From a bacterium (lineage in GTDB: Bacteria; Chlamydiota; Chlamydiia; Chlamydiales; SM23-39), in the NCBI GenBank assembly GCA_021781995.1, contig JAJXVT010000010.1, forward strand, positions 1 through 37,529: a stretch of DNA of 37,529 nt, written 5' to 3'. This document shows positions 1 to 7,777 of the stretch, piece by piece. Below the pieces are notes generated by a model. It was not told where the DNA came from. It saw only the letters and a program-made list of their open reading frames with translations, and ran no database searches. Within the stretch, counting starts at the first letter, position 1. Every line of letters starts with the position of its first letter. The position numbers and the translations under genes are program-made.

Positions 1-1
1 A

Positions 2-1456
2 GCTCTACTCTACGGAAGAGGCCACAGCGAAAGTTATTCGGAAGTATTTCACGAAACACTTTCTTATGTCTCTGTTTCATTCAAAGCTCATGGAGAAAAA
101 TACGTATTGCGCATTGGATTTCCTTTTTATGAAATTCGACAGTTAACAGTGGCTTTTGAAAAAGGTTTTATTCTTTTAGGGTTTGTGGCGCTATTACTTT
201 ATAGCATTATGCTTTGGGCTGTCACGTATCGCCTTACACGTCCCATTCATCAGTTGATAGCGCAAATTTCTCCGTATCAAGAAGGCCATGAAGAATTATT
301 TCCAAAAATCGTGATTTCTTCATCATTTCCCAATGATGAATTTGGCAAGTTAGCCAGAACATTGAACTCTTTGTCGTCCAAAATTCAGCGGCAAATCGAA
401 GAACTAACGCAAAAAAGCCGCGAAACAGAAGGGATTTTAGAATCTTTAGCCGAAGGTGTTATCGCTTTAGATATATCCGGTAAAATCACTTTTGCAAATG
501 ATGCCGCTTGCCGCATTTTAACGGCCAGTCACGGGGCGATTTTAGGACGTGCGTTATGTGAATTAGATATGCGGACAGATGACCTTTGCCGCAAAAGTCA
601 TGAATTGGTTGTACAAGTACTTCAAACATCAGAGCCAGCGGCCAAATTGCAATTTGGCTCATACCTTGAATCCTCTGATGGGCACCGGACGAAAGTCTAC
701 CTCGATTTGATCGCAGCGCCCCTTTCCTTGCACAATGGAGCTATTTTAGTTTTGCAAGATAAAACCTCTAATTACAAAATGTTAGAAATGGGGAAAGATT
801 TTATTGCCAATGCATCCCATGAACTTAGAACGCCGATTACAATCATCCGCGGATTTTCCGAAACCTTACAAGATGTGCAACATTTATCCAAAGAACAAAT
901 CGAGATTATTACTCACAAAATATCTCACACATGCATACGCCTCGATGCCTTAATTAAAAGTTTACTCACCTTATCAGATGTAGAAAACCTGTCTGAAGAT
1001 AAATTTCGCGCGACAGACTTGGTCGCTATTGCCGATAACTGCACCCATTTGCTCATATCCGCGCATAAAGATGTGCAAATCCAGTTTTCTAGTGACATTG
1101 AAAAAGGGATGATTTTAGCCGACTCCGATTTGATTGATTTAGCTATTATGAATATTTTAGAAAACGCTGTGAAATATTCGAGTTCCCCAGCGCGAATCCA
1201 AATGCATTTACAAAAAGATGGTTATAAACTTCGTTTAGATATTCGCGATGTTGGAATCGGTATCCCTGAACTGGATTTGCCGCATATTTTCAACCGTTTT
1301 TATACAGTAGATAAAGCTAGATCTCGCAAATCCGGCGGAGCCGGGCTGGGACTTTCCATCGTCAAAACCATCATCGATAAACATCGTGGATCGATAACAG
1401 CCGCCTCAGAACCCTCTAAAGGTTCTGTATTTACCTTAACGCTACCGGTATTGTAA
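2..1456 (+). CDS. Sensor histidine kinase, PhoR-like (5' end outside window)
   Basis: This is a membrane sensor kinase that autophosphorylates on histidine and passes phosphate to a response regulator not in this window. The frame is open from base 2 to the stop at 1454-1456, so the gene begins upstream; a TTG at 107 is the first in-window start codon but lies inside the gene. The part seen runs: end of an extracytoplasmic region, a membrane helix (about 167-230), a HAMP-like stretch, a PAS-like domain (about 430-770), a HisKA domain with SHELRTP (His codon 818-820), and a HATPase domain with an N box (NILENAVKYS), a G1 box (DVGIGIP) and a G2 box (GGAGLGLS). Domain order matches PhoR/WalK-type kinases. 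The signal sensed cannot be told. Assignment as a kinase is very secure; the PhoR name is only by architecture. Confidence 0.93.
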   Translation, partial: ALLYGRGHSESYSEVFHETLSYVSVSFKAHGEKYVLRIGFPFYEIRQLTVAFEKGFILLGFVALLLYSIMLWAVTYRLTRPIHQLIAQISPYQEGHEELFPKIVISSSFPNDEFGKLARTLNSLSSKIQRQIEELTQKSRETEGILESLAEGVIALDISGKITFANDAACRILTASHGAILGRALCELDMRTDDLCRKSHELVVQVLQTSEPAAKLQFGSYLESSDGHRTKVYLDLIAAPLSLHNGAILVLQDKTSNYKMLEMGKDFIANASHELRTPITIIRGFSETLQDVQHLSKEQIEIITHKISHTCIRLDALIKSLLTLSDVENLSEDKFRATDLVAIADNCTHLLISAHKDVQIQFSSDIEKGMILADSDLIDLAIMNILENAVKYSSSPARIQMHLQKDGYKLRLDIRDVGIGIPELDLPHIFNRFYTVDKARSRKSGGAGLGLSIVKTIIDKHRGSITAASEPSKGSVFTLTLPVL

Positions 1457-1484
1457 AAGTTCTTCCAGTCAGGTTTCTCATTAC

Positions 1485-1508
1485 GCCCAATAGAAAAACG
1501 GGCTTTTT
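1485..1508 (+). terminator. Weak possible terminator after the sensor kinase
   Basis: A four-base-pair GCCC/GGGC stem with an 11-nt loop is followed by five T's in the short gap between two convergent genes. The stem is too short to be convincing. Nothing else in the gap looks like a terminator. Confidence 0.25.
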
Positions 1509-1511
1509 GTA

Positions 1512-2870
1512 CTAAATACGATAAGCCTTCAAAGCCTTCTTTGCTTCCTTGGCATGGTCGAGCATAGGCGCGGGATATACTATATCGTTATATGAAAGAT
1601 GCGATAAGTCCCATGAATGAATCTGTTTTGCCGGAACTGATTTCAGTTCTGGAATCCAACGGTAGATATATTCACAATCTAGATCGAATTTTTTTTGTTG
1701 GCTCCACGGATTGAAAATTCGAAAATAAGGTTGAGCATCACAGCCGCAACCGGCTACCCACTGCCAGTTGCCATTGTTTACAGCTGGATCATAATCGATC
1801 AGATGCTGCGCAAAATACCTTTCTCCCCACCTCCAATCGATGTGCAGATCTTTGATTAAAAACGATGCAGTAATCATTCGAACCCGATTATGCATGAAGC
1901 CTGTCGCATTTAATTCTCTCATTCCCGCATCGACAATTGGAAACCCGGTCATTCCGTCGCACCAGCGCTGAAATGTTTTTTTATCGTTTGACCACTCGAG
2001 TTTATTATACTGCGATCTGAAAGCCCCCTTGAAAACATGCGGAGCAAAAAACGCGATCGCAGAAAAAAAATCACGCCAATATAATGAGCGAATCAACTCG
2101 TGGTGAGGTCCTAACTCTCGGCAAATCGCTGCATATACCTCTCTTATCGAGCAAACATTGAATTTAAGATAAGGTGATAAATGCGTTGTTGCTTCCATTG
2201 CCGGTATGTCTCGATCCTTAGCATACCTTTGATAATGTGAAAGATGCTTTAATATCTTTAGTCCCTCGCTTCTTCCCCCTTTTAGAGTTCCTGGTATAGA
2301 TGAAATATCGATGGGAGAATGACTTAGTGCAAACGGAATAGAGCCATGAAAATAATTTCGTTTTTCACATCGTTTTGGCGCTTGCACAGGAAGTTTTGAA
2401 GCTTGGCGAAAATAAGGAGTGAAAATAGAATATGGCCGACCATCGCTTTTCAACACATCTTCAGGCCTATGTAACAATGCATCGTCAAAAACGGAGAAAT
2501 GAATTTTTGCTTTTTGACACACTTGTTGAATTTTATGATCTCTTTGCAAGCTATAAGGCGTATAATCGCGATTGATGGCAACAGCATCAACCTTAAGCTC
2601 TTGAATGCATTTATGGACAATTTTATCCGATTCTCCCTCAAATAGATATAATTTGCCGCCTTTTTGTTTAAGCTGTTCTTGTAGATCTGCTAAAGACTCC
2701 AGCATAAATTGAAGGCATCGCTCACTGCGAAAAAGATTGTGCTCGATTTGCTCAGGCGTAAATATAAAGGCAGCGATGACGGTTTTCGCGTAAGAAAGAG
2801 CGGACTCGAGCCCCGTGTTGTCCTCTAGTCGCAGATCCCGTCGAAAAAGAAACAAACATCGTTCAAACAT
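1512..2870 (-). CDS. phrB: Deoxyribodipyrimidine photolyase (class I type)
   Basis: Light-driven repair of cyclobutane pyrimidine dimers with FAD. The N-terminal Rossmann-like antenna domain starts FLFRRDLRLEDNTGL. The C-terminal FAD domain carries the signature blocks SLYWRDFF, GFPIVDAGMREL, MHNRVRM and DPAVNNGNWQWVAG followed by PYFRIFNP, including the FAD-contacting Asn and Trp-chain positions. The frame is open up to a TTG at 2924, but the ATG at 2870 is chosen because it gives the family N-terminus and sits in ATGTTTGA, an 8-nt overlap with the stop of the upstream gene, so translation is probably coupled. It is the last gene of the pseudopilin-like operon, an odd partner for a DNA-repair enzyme. 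About 452 aa, near the usual 450-480. A cryptochrome-like role cannot be excluded from sequence alone. Confidence 0.93.
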   Translation of the reverse strand: MFERCLFLFRRDLRLEDNTGLESALSYAKTVIAAFIFTPEQIEHNLFRSERCLQFMLESLADLQEQLKQKGGKLYLFEGESDKIVHKCIQELKVDAVAINRDYTPYSLQRDHKIQQVCQKAKIHFSVFDDALLHRPEDVLKSDGRPYSIFTPYFRQASKLPVQAPKRCEKRNYFHGSIPFALSHSPIDISSIPGTLKGGRSEGLKILKHLSHYQRYAKDRDIPAMEATTHLSPYLKFNVCSIREVYAAICRELGPHHELIRSLYWRDFFSAIAFFAPHVFKGAFRSQYNKLEWSNDKKTFQRWCDGMTGFPIVDAGMRELNATGFMHNRVRMITASFLIKDLHIDWRWGERYFAQHLIDYDPAVNNGNWQWVAGCGCDAQPYFRIFNPWSQQKKFDLDCEYIYRWIPELKSVPAKQIHSWDLSHLSYNDIVYPAPMLDHAKEAKKALKAYRI

Positions 2871-3756
2871 TGGCACTGCGCACATCACTTCGAATTGCAA
2901 TACCTGACTCTTGATCCTCAGCAACTAACGTTTCCACAGAAGATCGTTTATGTTTAGGTTTATGACAGTCGAGAAGCGTCCATATTTCAGGATCGATAAA
3001 CGCTAGCTGTGGATCCCCGACTAACAGTAATAAAGCCTCGATTTCAATCCCCCCTTGAATCTCTTGATGTAATTTTTCATAAAGAGCCGGAGTTGCTTTT
3101 AGTCCAAAAAAAGAAGCTAGCATATGAGGATGCGCATGAAACAGACAAATAGGTGCATCGAGACGTTCAATTTTTAAAAAGTCGATTAGCGGAGGATAGC
3201 CTTTAGCGTTGAACAAATTTGATCGCTTAGTTCCTTTAAGCATCAAGTAATAAATAGGTTGCAGATCGGGATCGGGTAAAGTCAGCGTTTCAAGGGCGAT
3301 CGATGGTTGGTCTTTAAGAGAGCGCTTTCCCGCTTCGATAATGGCATCTAATAATAAAAATTCCGTCCCACGTTTCATTGAAACTAGTAACTTGCTGTAA
3401 AACATTTTCAGCATTTTTGCGGCCAGTTCATAGCGAGCCTTTTGATTTTCCTTGCCTTGTTCAATGAGAGGAAATAAATTCAACCGGCAGCAAGCTGGAT
3501 TGACAGCCGGAATTGATAAAGGCTTTTTTTTAGCTGGTGAAGCCATTGTTATAGAAGGCGTAGACTGTTTGTTTTCAGTCCCTTGAAGCTCTTTAAATGT
3601 TTTAATCTCACTTTGTCGCAGTAAGTTCCGTTCTGCTTTTCTCAGTCCGATAAAAGCCGCTTGAGATCGGCGAGATATTGCATGTTTTTGAAATGAAGCA
3701 GCCGTGCCCAAAGAGAGAATCAGAAGAGTTGCCAGAACAAACGTTAAAATATTCAT
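2863..3756 (-). CDS. Membrane-anchored protein of the pseudopilin cluster, unknown function
   Basis: I do not recognise a named family. The 297-aa product has one N-terminal hydrophobic segment (about residues 4-21), then a basic, Lys/Arg-rich stretch (27-53), a Ser/Pro/Lys linker and a mostly helical C-terminal domain. The start ATG overlaps the stop of the upstream prepilin-like gene (ATGA, 3753-3756) and its own stop overlaps the photolyase start. Position after two prepilin-like genes suggests a pseudopilin-associated part comparable to the third minor component of type II systems, but the Glu5-type prepilin motif is not obvious (N-terminus MNILTFVLATLLILSLG). Chlamydiae carry several poorly conserved hypothetical genes next to their gsp genes, and this may be one. 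The functional link is inference. Confidence 0.75.
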   Translation of the reverse strand: MNILTFVLATLLILSLGTAASFQKHAISRRSQAAFIGLRKAERNLLRQSEIKTFKELQGTENKQSTPSITMASPAKKKPLSIPAVNPACCRLNLFPLIEQGKENQKARYELAAKMLKMFYSKLLVSMKRGTEFLLLDAIIEAGKRSLKDQPSIALETLTLPDPDLQPIYYLMLKGTKRSNLFNAKGYPPLIDFLKIERLDAPICLFHAHPHMLASFFGLKATPALYEKLHQEIQGGIEIEALLLLVGDPQLAFIDPEIWTLLDCHKPKHKRSSVETLVAEDQESGIAIRSDVRSANV

Positions 3757-4379
3757 GCTTTCTTAATTATACTTATAGGATATTGGCTTGGTAAAATAAA
3801 GGCGATTTTTAAATTTGGCTCTCTTTGTTTTTTTTTGTCAATGCCATGCCAAAGTCTTAGTCGAACTAAAGGAGGAGGAGCCCCATTGGATGACTTCCAT
3901 TTAGAAAGCCACCCCCACATATTGGCAATGTAGGTCGTTTCTGCATCTTTTTCAGATGCATGACCTAAAAACTCCCACTCCAGGGCCCTTACATCTTTCA
4001 AGAGGATTTCAGAACGTTCCTCCTTAAGATCTAACGTTGACTGTACAAAACGTAAATTCGATTCATCATCGATGAATAACCGACCTAAATTTAAACCGCT
4101 GAAAGCGGGGTCCGGATCGATTCCCGCATTATAACGCATAAATAAGCACATCGAGCGATCTTTTGGCTTTACTTCAGTATAAAAAATATGATCCAGTGCA
4201 AAAAAAACAGAGTGAATTTTTTCGTATAATTTTTGTTGTTCGCATACAGTCGCTTGAGCACGATCGATCCGTTTTTCAAATTGGCTATTCGATATTAAAA
4301 ATTGAAATAAAACCATTAAAAGGGCAGCAGAAAGACTTAAAGCAATCAACAATTCCCATAATAAATATGTTCGCTTCAT
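3753..4379 (-). CDS. Prepilin-like protein (minor pseudopilin, GspJ-like position)
   Basis: Probable component of a type II secretion-like pseudopilus in the inner membrane and periplasm. The N-terminus MKRTYLLWELLIALSLSAALL has the class-III signal layout: short basic leader, hydrophobic helix and Glu at +5 if cleavage is before Tyr5. The residue at -1 is Thr, not the canonical Gly. The rest (about 180 aa) is a soluble domain with a coiled helix after the membrane segment (RIDRAQATVCEQQKLYEKI) and a beta-rich C-terminal part, as in GspI/GspJ/GspH. It overlaps both neighbours by ATGA, so it is the middle of a coupled operon. No gspD, E, F or G lies in this window. Assignment to a particular Gsp letter is not possible. 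Confidence 0.7.
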   Translation of the reverse strand: MKRTYLLWELLIALSLSAALLMVLFQFLISNSQFEKRIDRAQATVCEQQKLYEKIHSVFFALDHIFYTEVKPKDRSMCLFMRYNAGIDPDPAFSGLNLGRLFIDDESNLRFVQSTLDLKEERSEILLKDVRALEWEFLGHASEKDAETTYIANMWGWLSKWKSSNGAPPPLVRLRLWHGIDKKKQREPNLKIAFILPSQYPISIIKKA

Positions 4380-4813
4380 GTGGAGTGCTCCACATTTAAC
4401 TGATAAGAAAATTGCCGTTTTTTGTGCCCTGATCCGATCTGAATATGAATGGAAAGCAATCGATGAATACGCCCATCGTCCGTTTGTTTTTCTCGCAGCG
4501 TTTCAATGACATAGCTGCGATTTATGGAACGTGAAAGTAGCGGAGGAATTTGGAAGGGGGCGTCTGGTAAAGCAAAGGATTTACTTTTCTTTTTCAGGGC
4601 CGGTATTTGCGACCAAGGAACCGTTCCTTTTAAAAAATTTTCATATATTTCTGTGAAAGTTAAAGATGCAATTCTATCCGCCTCGATGTTTTCAAGTTGC
4701 TCAACTTCTGCCCGATGGAGTAAAATCGGTTGCCGAATTAGCGTCGAGGCAGCCAAAGTTAAGATTGTCATGGCGATGAGAACTTCGAGTAACAAAAATG
4801 GCCTGTACCGCAT
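4376..4813 (-). CDS. Prepilin-like protein (minor pseudopilin, GspI-like position)
   Basis: First gene of the pseudopilin-photolyase operon. From the ATG at 4813 the protein begins MRYRPFLLLEVLIAMTILTL, a class-III prepilin signal with Glu5 (FLLLE) and the hydrophobic helix typical of GspI/GspV pseudopilins; the -1 residue is Pro instead of Gly. About 145 aa, right for a minor pseudopilin. The frame stays open to a TTG at 4864, but that start would add 17 residues with four cysteines ahead of the leader. A promoter-like TTGCAA-17-TATGCT also lies at 4822-4850, so the shorter form is strongly preferred. The stop overlaps the next gene as ATGA. If a prepilin peptidase processes it, it must tolerate non-Gly at -1. 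Confidence 0.75.
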   Translation of the reverse strand: MRYRPFLLLEVLIAMTILTLAASTLIRQPILLHRAEVEQLENIEADRIASLTFTEIYENFLKGTVPWSQIPALKKKSKSFALPDAPFQIPPLLSRSINRSYVIETLREKQTDDGRIHRLLSIHIQIGSGHKKRQFSYQLNVEHST

Positions 4814-4821
4814 GCCCTGGC

Positions 4822-4850
4822 AGCATAACAGGCCTAACGTACAATTGCAA
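4822..4850 (-). promoter_or_regulatory. Candidate promoter of the pseudopilin-photolyase operon
   Basis: On the minus strand TTGCAA (4845-4850), a 17-bp spacer, then TGT-TATGCT (4822-4827, with an extended TGn). The ATG at 4813 follows the -10 by 8 nt, so transcription would begin within about two bases of the start codon. Confidence 0.45.
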
Positions 4851-4864
4851 TTTTTTTTAAGCAA

Positions 4865-4894
4865 TTGACAGTAATTTTTCTGACAATGTAATAT
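4865..4894 (+). promoter_or_regulatory. Candidate promoter for the 4902 gene, near-leaderless
   Basis: Consensus TTGACA (4865-4870), an 18-bp spacer, then TAATAT (4889-4894). The ATG at 4902 follows the -10 by 7 nt. No Shine-Dalgarno sequence precedes this ATG. Confidence 0.5.
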
Positions 4895-4901
4895 TGGATG
4901 T

Positions 4902-5843
4902 ATGTTACAAACTAAAGCTCTTTATAATTTATTTCGTATAAATTTACGGGATGGCGAACCTTTAGAGGTAGATCCCTGGGTATTAGAAGATTTGCGGGCT
5001 CTTGATATTAGCCTATTATGGAAGAAATTAGCGGCTGAGCAAATTCTTCTTGATAGAGCTGCATTTTGTCATTATGCGGAAGAAGTCGATTCTCCAGAAG
5101 AATTGACCGTTTTATTGACAGATGAGGCCTTAGATCAAAAAACAGTGGATCGAGTTTATTTAGTGTTGTTTGAACTATGGAGGCGTTTACTGCCCGAAAA
5201 GCCTTCCCTGTCCATTTTTTGCGATGAGCTTGATCGTTTGATTGATTTGTACGACACGGGACTTCTTAGTAGCGATGAGTTGATTCAAGATAAATTGGCC
5301 CTTTTTGCTGATTTGCTGGAAGAGCATGCCGATGCAGGAATGGATTCAAAAGAAGCTTTTGTTTCTATTTCTAATTATTGCGCCCATGATTTGGAAGGAT
5401 TTTTATATGATTACATCATGGATCAAGAAAATCCAGCCTACGCAGCAGAGCTACTCGAGATGTTTGAACCCTTTATGCCAACCACTGAATGGGTGGCATT
5501 GTTAAAAGCTCGAGCTTTGAGCCTGAGTGATGTATCTGCCGCCAATCAATTGATTCAAAAAACGCTTATTAAAGCGCCATCTTTAGATGTGATAACAGAA
5601 GCTTTGAGTCTGTTGGTTGAATTTGGTGAAATCGATGTCTTTCGCTATGCTATGCAAAAGGCATTATCTAAAATACAAACACCTGAAGACCTTCATGATC
5701 TCATTGAAGTTGCAGCCGATTTTTATCGTAGATTGGATTGTGATGCATTGGAAGTGGCGATTTTGAAAATTCAAAAAGAGGCAAGCTCTTCGCTGAGTTC
5801 GTTGGATTCTTTGATTCGTAAAGTGCAAGAAGTAATTTCTTAA
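4902..5843 (+). CDS. Acidic all-helical protein of unknown function
   Basis: I do not recognise this 313-aa protein. It is soluble, leucine- and acid-rich, and appears entirely helical, with repeated helix-pair periodicity (for example 117-145, 170-230 and 235-300) resembling TPR or other alpha-solenoid folds without a clear repeat consensus. No signal peptide, membrane helix or catalytic motif is visible. It starts a single-gene unit behind its own TTGACA promoter, divergent from the pseudopilin operon. Its stop shares a TTAA with the stop of the convergent metallophosphoesterase gene (4-nt overlap). A scaffold or chaperone role would fit such a fold, but nothing in the sequence proves one. 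Confidence 0.8.
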   Translation: MLQTKALYNLFRINLRDGEPLEVDPWVLEDLRALDISLLWKKLAAEQILLDRAAFCHYAEEVDSPEELTVLLTDEALDQKTVDRVYLVLFELWRRLLPEKPSLSIFCDELDRLIDLYDTGLLSSDELIQDKLALFADLLEEHADAGMDSKEAFVSISNYCAHDLEGFLYDYIMDQENPAYAAELLEMFEPFMPTTEWVALLKARALSLSDVSAANQLIQKTLIKAPSLDVITEALSLLVEFGEIDVFRYAMQKALSKIQTPEDLHDLIEVAADFYRRLDCDALEVAILKIQKEASSSLSSLDSLIRKVQEVIS

Positions 5844-6583
5844 CGTATTGGAACTAATTGAAATCGAGTGTAATCGCATGCTGCCAGAATATAGCGGATG
5901 TGATTGAATTCGCCAAATAGATCTAGCCCTGCTTTTAAATTGTGCAAATGGCCAAATACGCATATCTGCACTCCGTACTTTTCTAAAATAGCAGAGGCTC
6001 GGCTCGGTTTGTGATTGGGTCCAATCGGTGGATAATGCGTCATTGCGATACGCAGCGAAGCATCGGCCCGCAGCCCTTTTACACTCATTTCCAAACGTTG
6101 CAGTTCTCTTTCATAGATCTGATCGGATAAATCGGCTTGGATCGGATCTTTTGTCTTTTCTCTGGGATTTTCTTGAAAATCGATATAAGGATGAAATGTA
6201 TATTCGGGCGTATCCCATAGTCTAGCCCCTCCGATTGTCACATCTTTCCAATTAAAAACGTTGTTTTGAATGACATGAATAGAAGGAGGTAATACTGAGG
6301 TCACTTTATTTAAAGACCCCCACCAATAGTCGTGATTGCCCTTAAGCAAAACTTTGGTTCCCGGTAACTGGTGAATCCACAATAAATCGGCAATAGCCTC
6401 TTCCAGTTTCATTGCCCAAGAAATATCTCCCGGAATTAAGACGAGATCTTCTGGATGTACTACGGAAAGCCAATTAGCAGCAATTTTTTCTGCGTGACCT
6501 GCCCAAGCAGGGCCAAAATAATCCATGCTTTTATTAGAGACGCCAAAACTTAAATGTAGGTCTGCAATAGTCCAAATACGCAT
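5840..6583 (-). CDS. Calcineurin-like metallophosphoesterase
   Basis: Predicted two-metal phosphoesterase of the cytoplasm. The five hallmark blocks are visible: DLH at residues 8-10, PGDISWA (51-57), KGNHDYWW (81-88), a THYPP block, and FGHLHN near the C-terminus. The 247-aa length is normal for the COG1768-type single-domain group. There is no signal peptide or membrane segment. The substrate cannot be read from the sequence; phosphodiesters or sugar-nucleotide metabolites are possible. It is divergent from the exported glycosyltransferase gene (48-nt gap) and convergent with the helical protein gene. No SD is seen before its ATG. Confidence 0.9.
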   Translation of the reverse strand: MRIWTIADLHLSFGVSNKSMDYFGPAWAGHAEKIAANWLSVVHPEDLVLIPGDISWAMKLEEAIADLLWIHQLPGTKVLLKGNHDYWWGSLNKVTSVLPPSIHVIQNNVFNWKDVTIGGARLWDTPEYTFHPYIDFQENPREKTKDPIQADLSDQIYERELQRLEMSVKGLRADASLRIAMTHYPPIGPNHKPSRASAILEKYGVQICVFGHLHNLKAGLDLFGEFNHIRYILAACDYTRFQLVPIR

Positions 6584-6631
6584 AACGCTTGTGTTAAAAA
6601 AACATCTCGTATTATCGTTCAGAACAACTAT

Positions 6632-7777
6632 ATGCGCCAGATATTCTTTTTCTTTTGTCTTATTACCGCGGCGATTGCCGCTGCCAAGCAGACGGTCTGT
6701 TTAAATATGATCGTCAAAAATGAATCTCGCATTATTGAAGAATGCCTGACATCGATTAAACCAATGATTGATTATTGGGTGATCGTAGATACTGGATCGA
6801 CGGATGGAACCCAGGATTTAATCCGCAAAACAATGGAAGGAGTTCCTGGAAAACTGTATGAACGTCCATGGGTAAATTTTGAAGTCAATCGCAATGAGGC
6901 GCTTTCATTTGCGCGCGGCCATGGCGATTATATCATGATGATCGATGCCGATGAAAAAGTTGTGTTTGATACCGGCGGCCGATTTCCGGAATTGAAGCTG
7001 GACAGTTATTTTATCACGGTGCGTGAAAGCGGCGCCGATTATCAACGCTTATTTCTCATTAAAGAAAATCTGCCGTGGCGTTGGAAAGGCGTTTTACATG
7101 AAACACTACTCTGTAGTTCTGGATACACATCGGATTTATTGAATAAAGTGGTGTTGTTGTCGAATACATTGAATGGAGCGCGATCCAGCGATCCGCAGAA
7201 ATATCTCAAGGATGCAGCCGTATTAGAAAAAGCTCTTATCGATGATCCTAATAATTCTAGATACGTATTTTATCTTGCGCAGAGTTATTACAATGCCGGT
7301 GAATTTCAAAAATCCAAAGAACAATATCAAAAACGCTCAGAAATGGGCGGCTGGGATGAAGAGGTGTATTGGGCGATTTATCGCGTTGCACAAATTCAGC
7401 ATTTTATCGATAAAGATTTAAAAGCAGCTAACGAAACCTATCAAAAAGCGTTTCAATATCGCCCCCGTCGCGCAGAGCCTCTTTTTCATTTAGCAAATAA
7501 TTATTTACAAATGGGAGATCAGCTTGCGGCTTATGCTTTAGCTAAATTCGCCCTTTCGATTCAGGAACCAGATGATCATGTGTTTGTGGAACATTGGATT
7601 TATCGCCAAGGTTTGTTGCTGACCTTGGCTCAAGCCGCATATCAGTTGAAATTTTTGGAAGAAACAAAACAATTGTGCAAGAAAATTTCTGAAATTCCCA
7701 ATCTAGATCCAGCGCTAAAAGCGAATATGGAAGAAAATGTGCGCGTGTTATCTCAGCCTTTAAAGACCAAGGATTAA
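6632..7777 (+). CDS. Exported or anchored family 2 glycosyltransferase with C-terminal helical repeats
   Basis: The N-terminus (MRQIFFFFCLITAAIAAAKQ) looks like a Sec signal peptide with an A-x-A-type cleavage region around residue 17-19. It is followed at once by a GT-A fold: NMIVKNE (25-31), VIVDTGSTDGT (50-60), and the metal-binding DAD (105-107) in MMIDADEKV. From about residue 190 on there are helix pairs of TPR type (for example YYNAGEFQKSKEQYQKR and AYALAKFALSI), ending at 381. The layout matches bacterial GT2-TPR proteins (COG0463), which are usually cytoplasmic; the export signal is the odd part. A TATTAT hexamer at 6610-6615 could be the -10. The last 18 nt overlap the convergent haemagglutinin-type gene. 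Acceptor and donor are unknown; the alternative is an N-terminal membrane anchor. Confidence 0.88.
   Translation: MRQIFFFFCLITAAIAAAKQTVCLNMIVKNESRIIEECLTSIKPMIDYWVIVDTGSTDGTQDLIRKTMEGVPGKLYERPWVNFEVNRNEALSFARGHGDYIMMIDADEKVVFDTGGRFPELKLDSYFITVRESGADYQRLFLIKENLPWRWKGVLHETLLCSSGYTSDLLNKVVLLSNTLNGARSSDPQKYLKDAAVLEKALIDDPNNSRYVFYLAQSYYNAGEFQKSKEQYQKRSEMGGWDEEVYWAIYRVAQIQHFIDKDLKAANETYQKAFQYRPRRAEPLFHLANNYLQMGDQLAAYALAKFALSIQEPDDHVFVEHWIYRQGLLLTLAQAAYQLKFLEETKQLCKKISEIPNLDPALKANMEENVRVLSQPLKTKD

Noticed and set aside
2871..2924. Longer N-terminus for the photolyase (TTG at 2924)
   Set aside because: It would overlap the upstream gene by 62 nt and adds residues not seen in photolyases; the ATG at 2870 is coupled to the upstream stop.
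4163..4868. Plus-strand open frames at 4163-4399 and 4524-4868
   Set aside because: They lie opposite the prepilin-like genes, have no start signals and read as low-quality protein.
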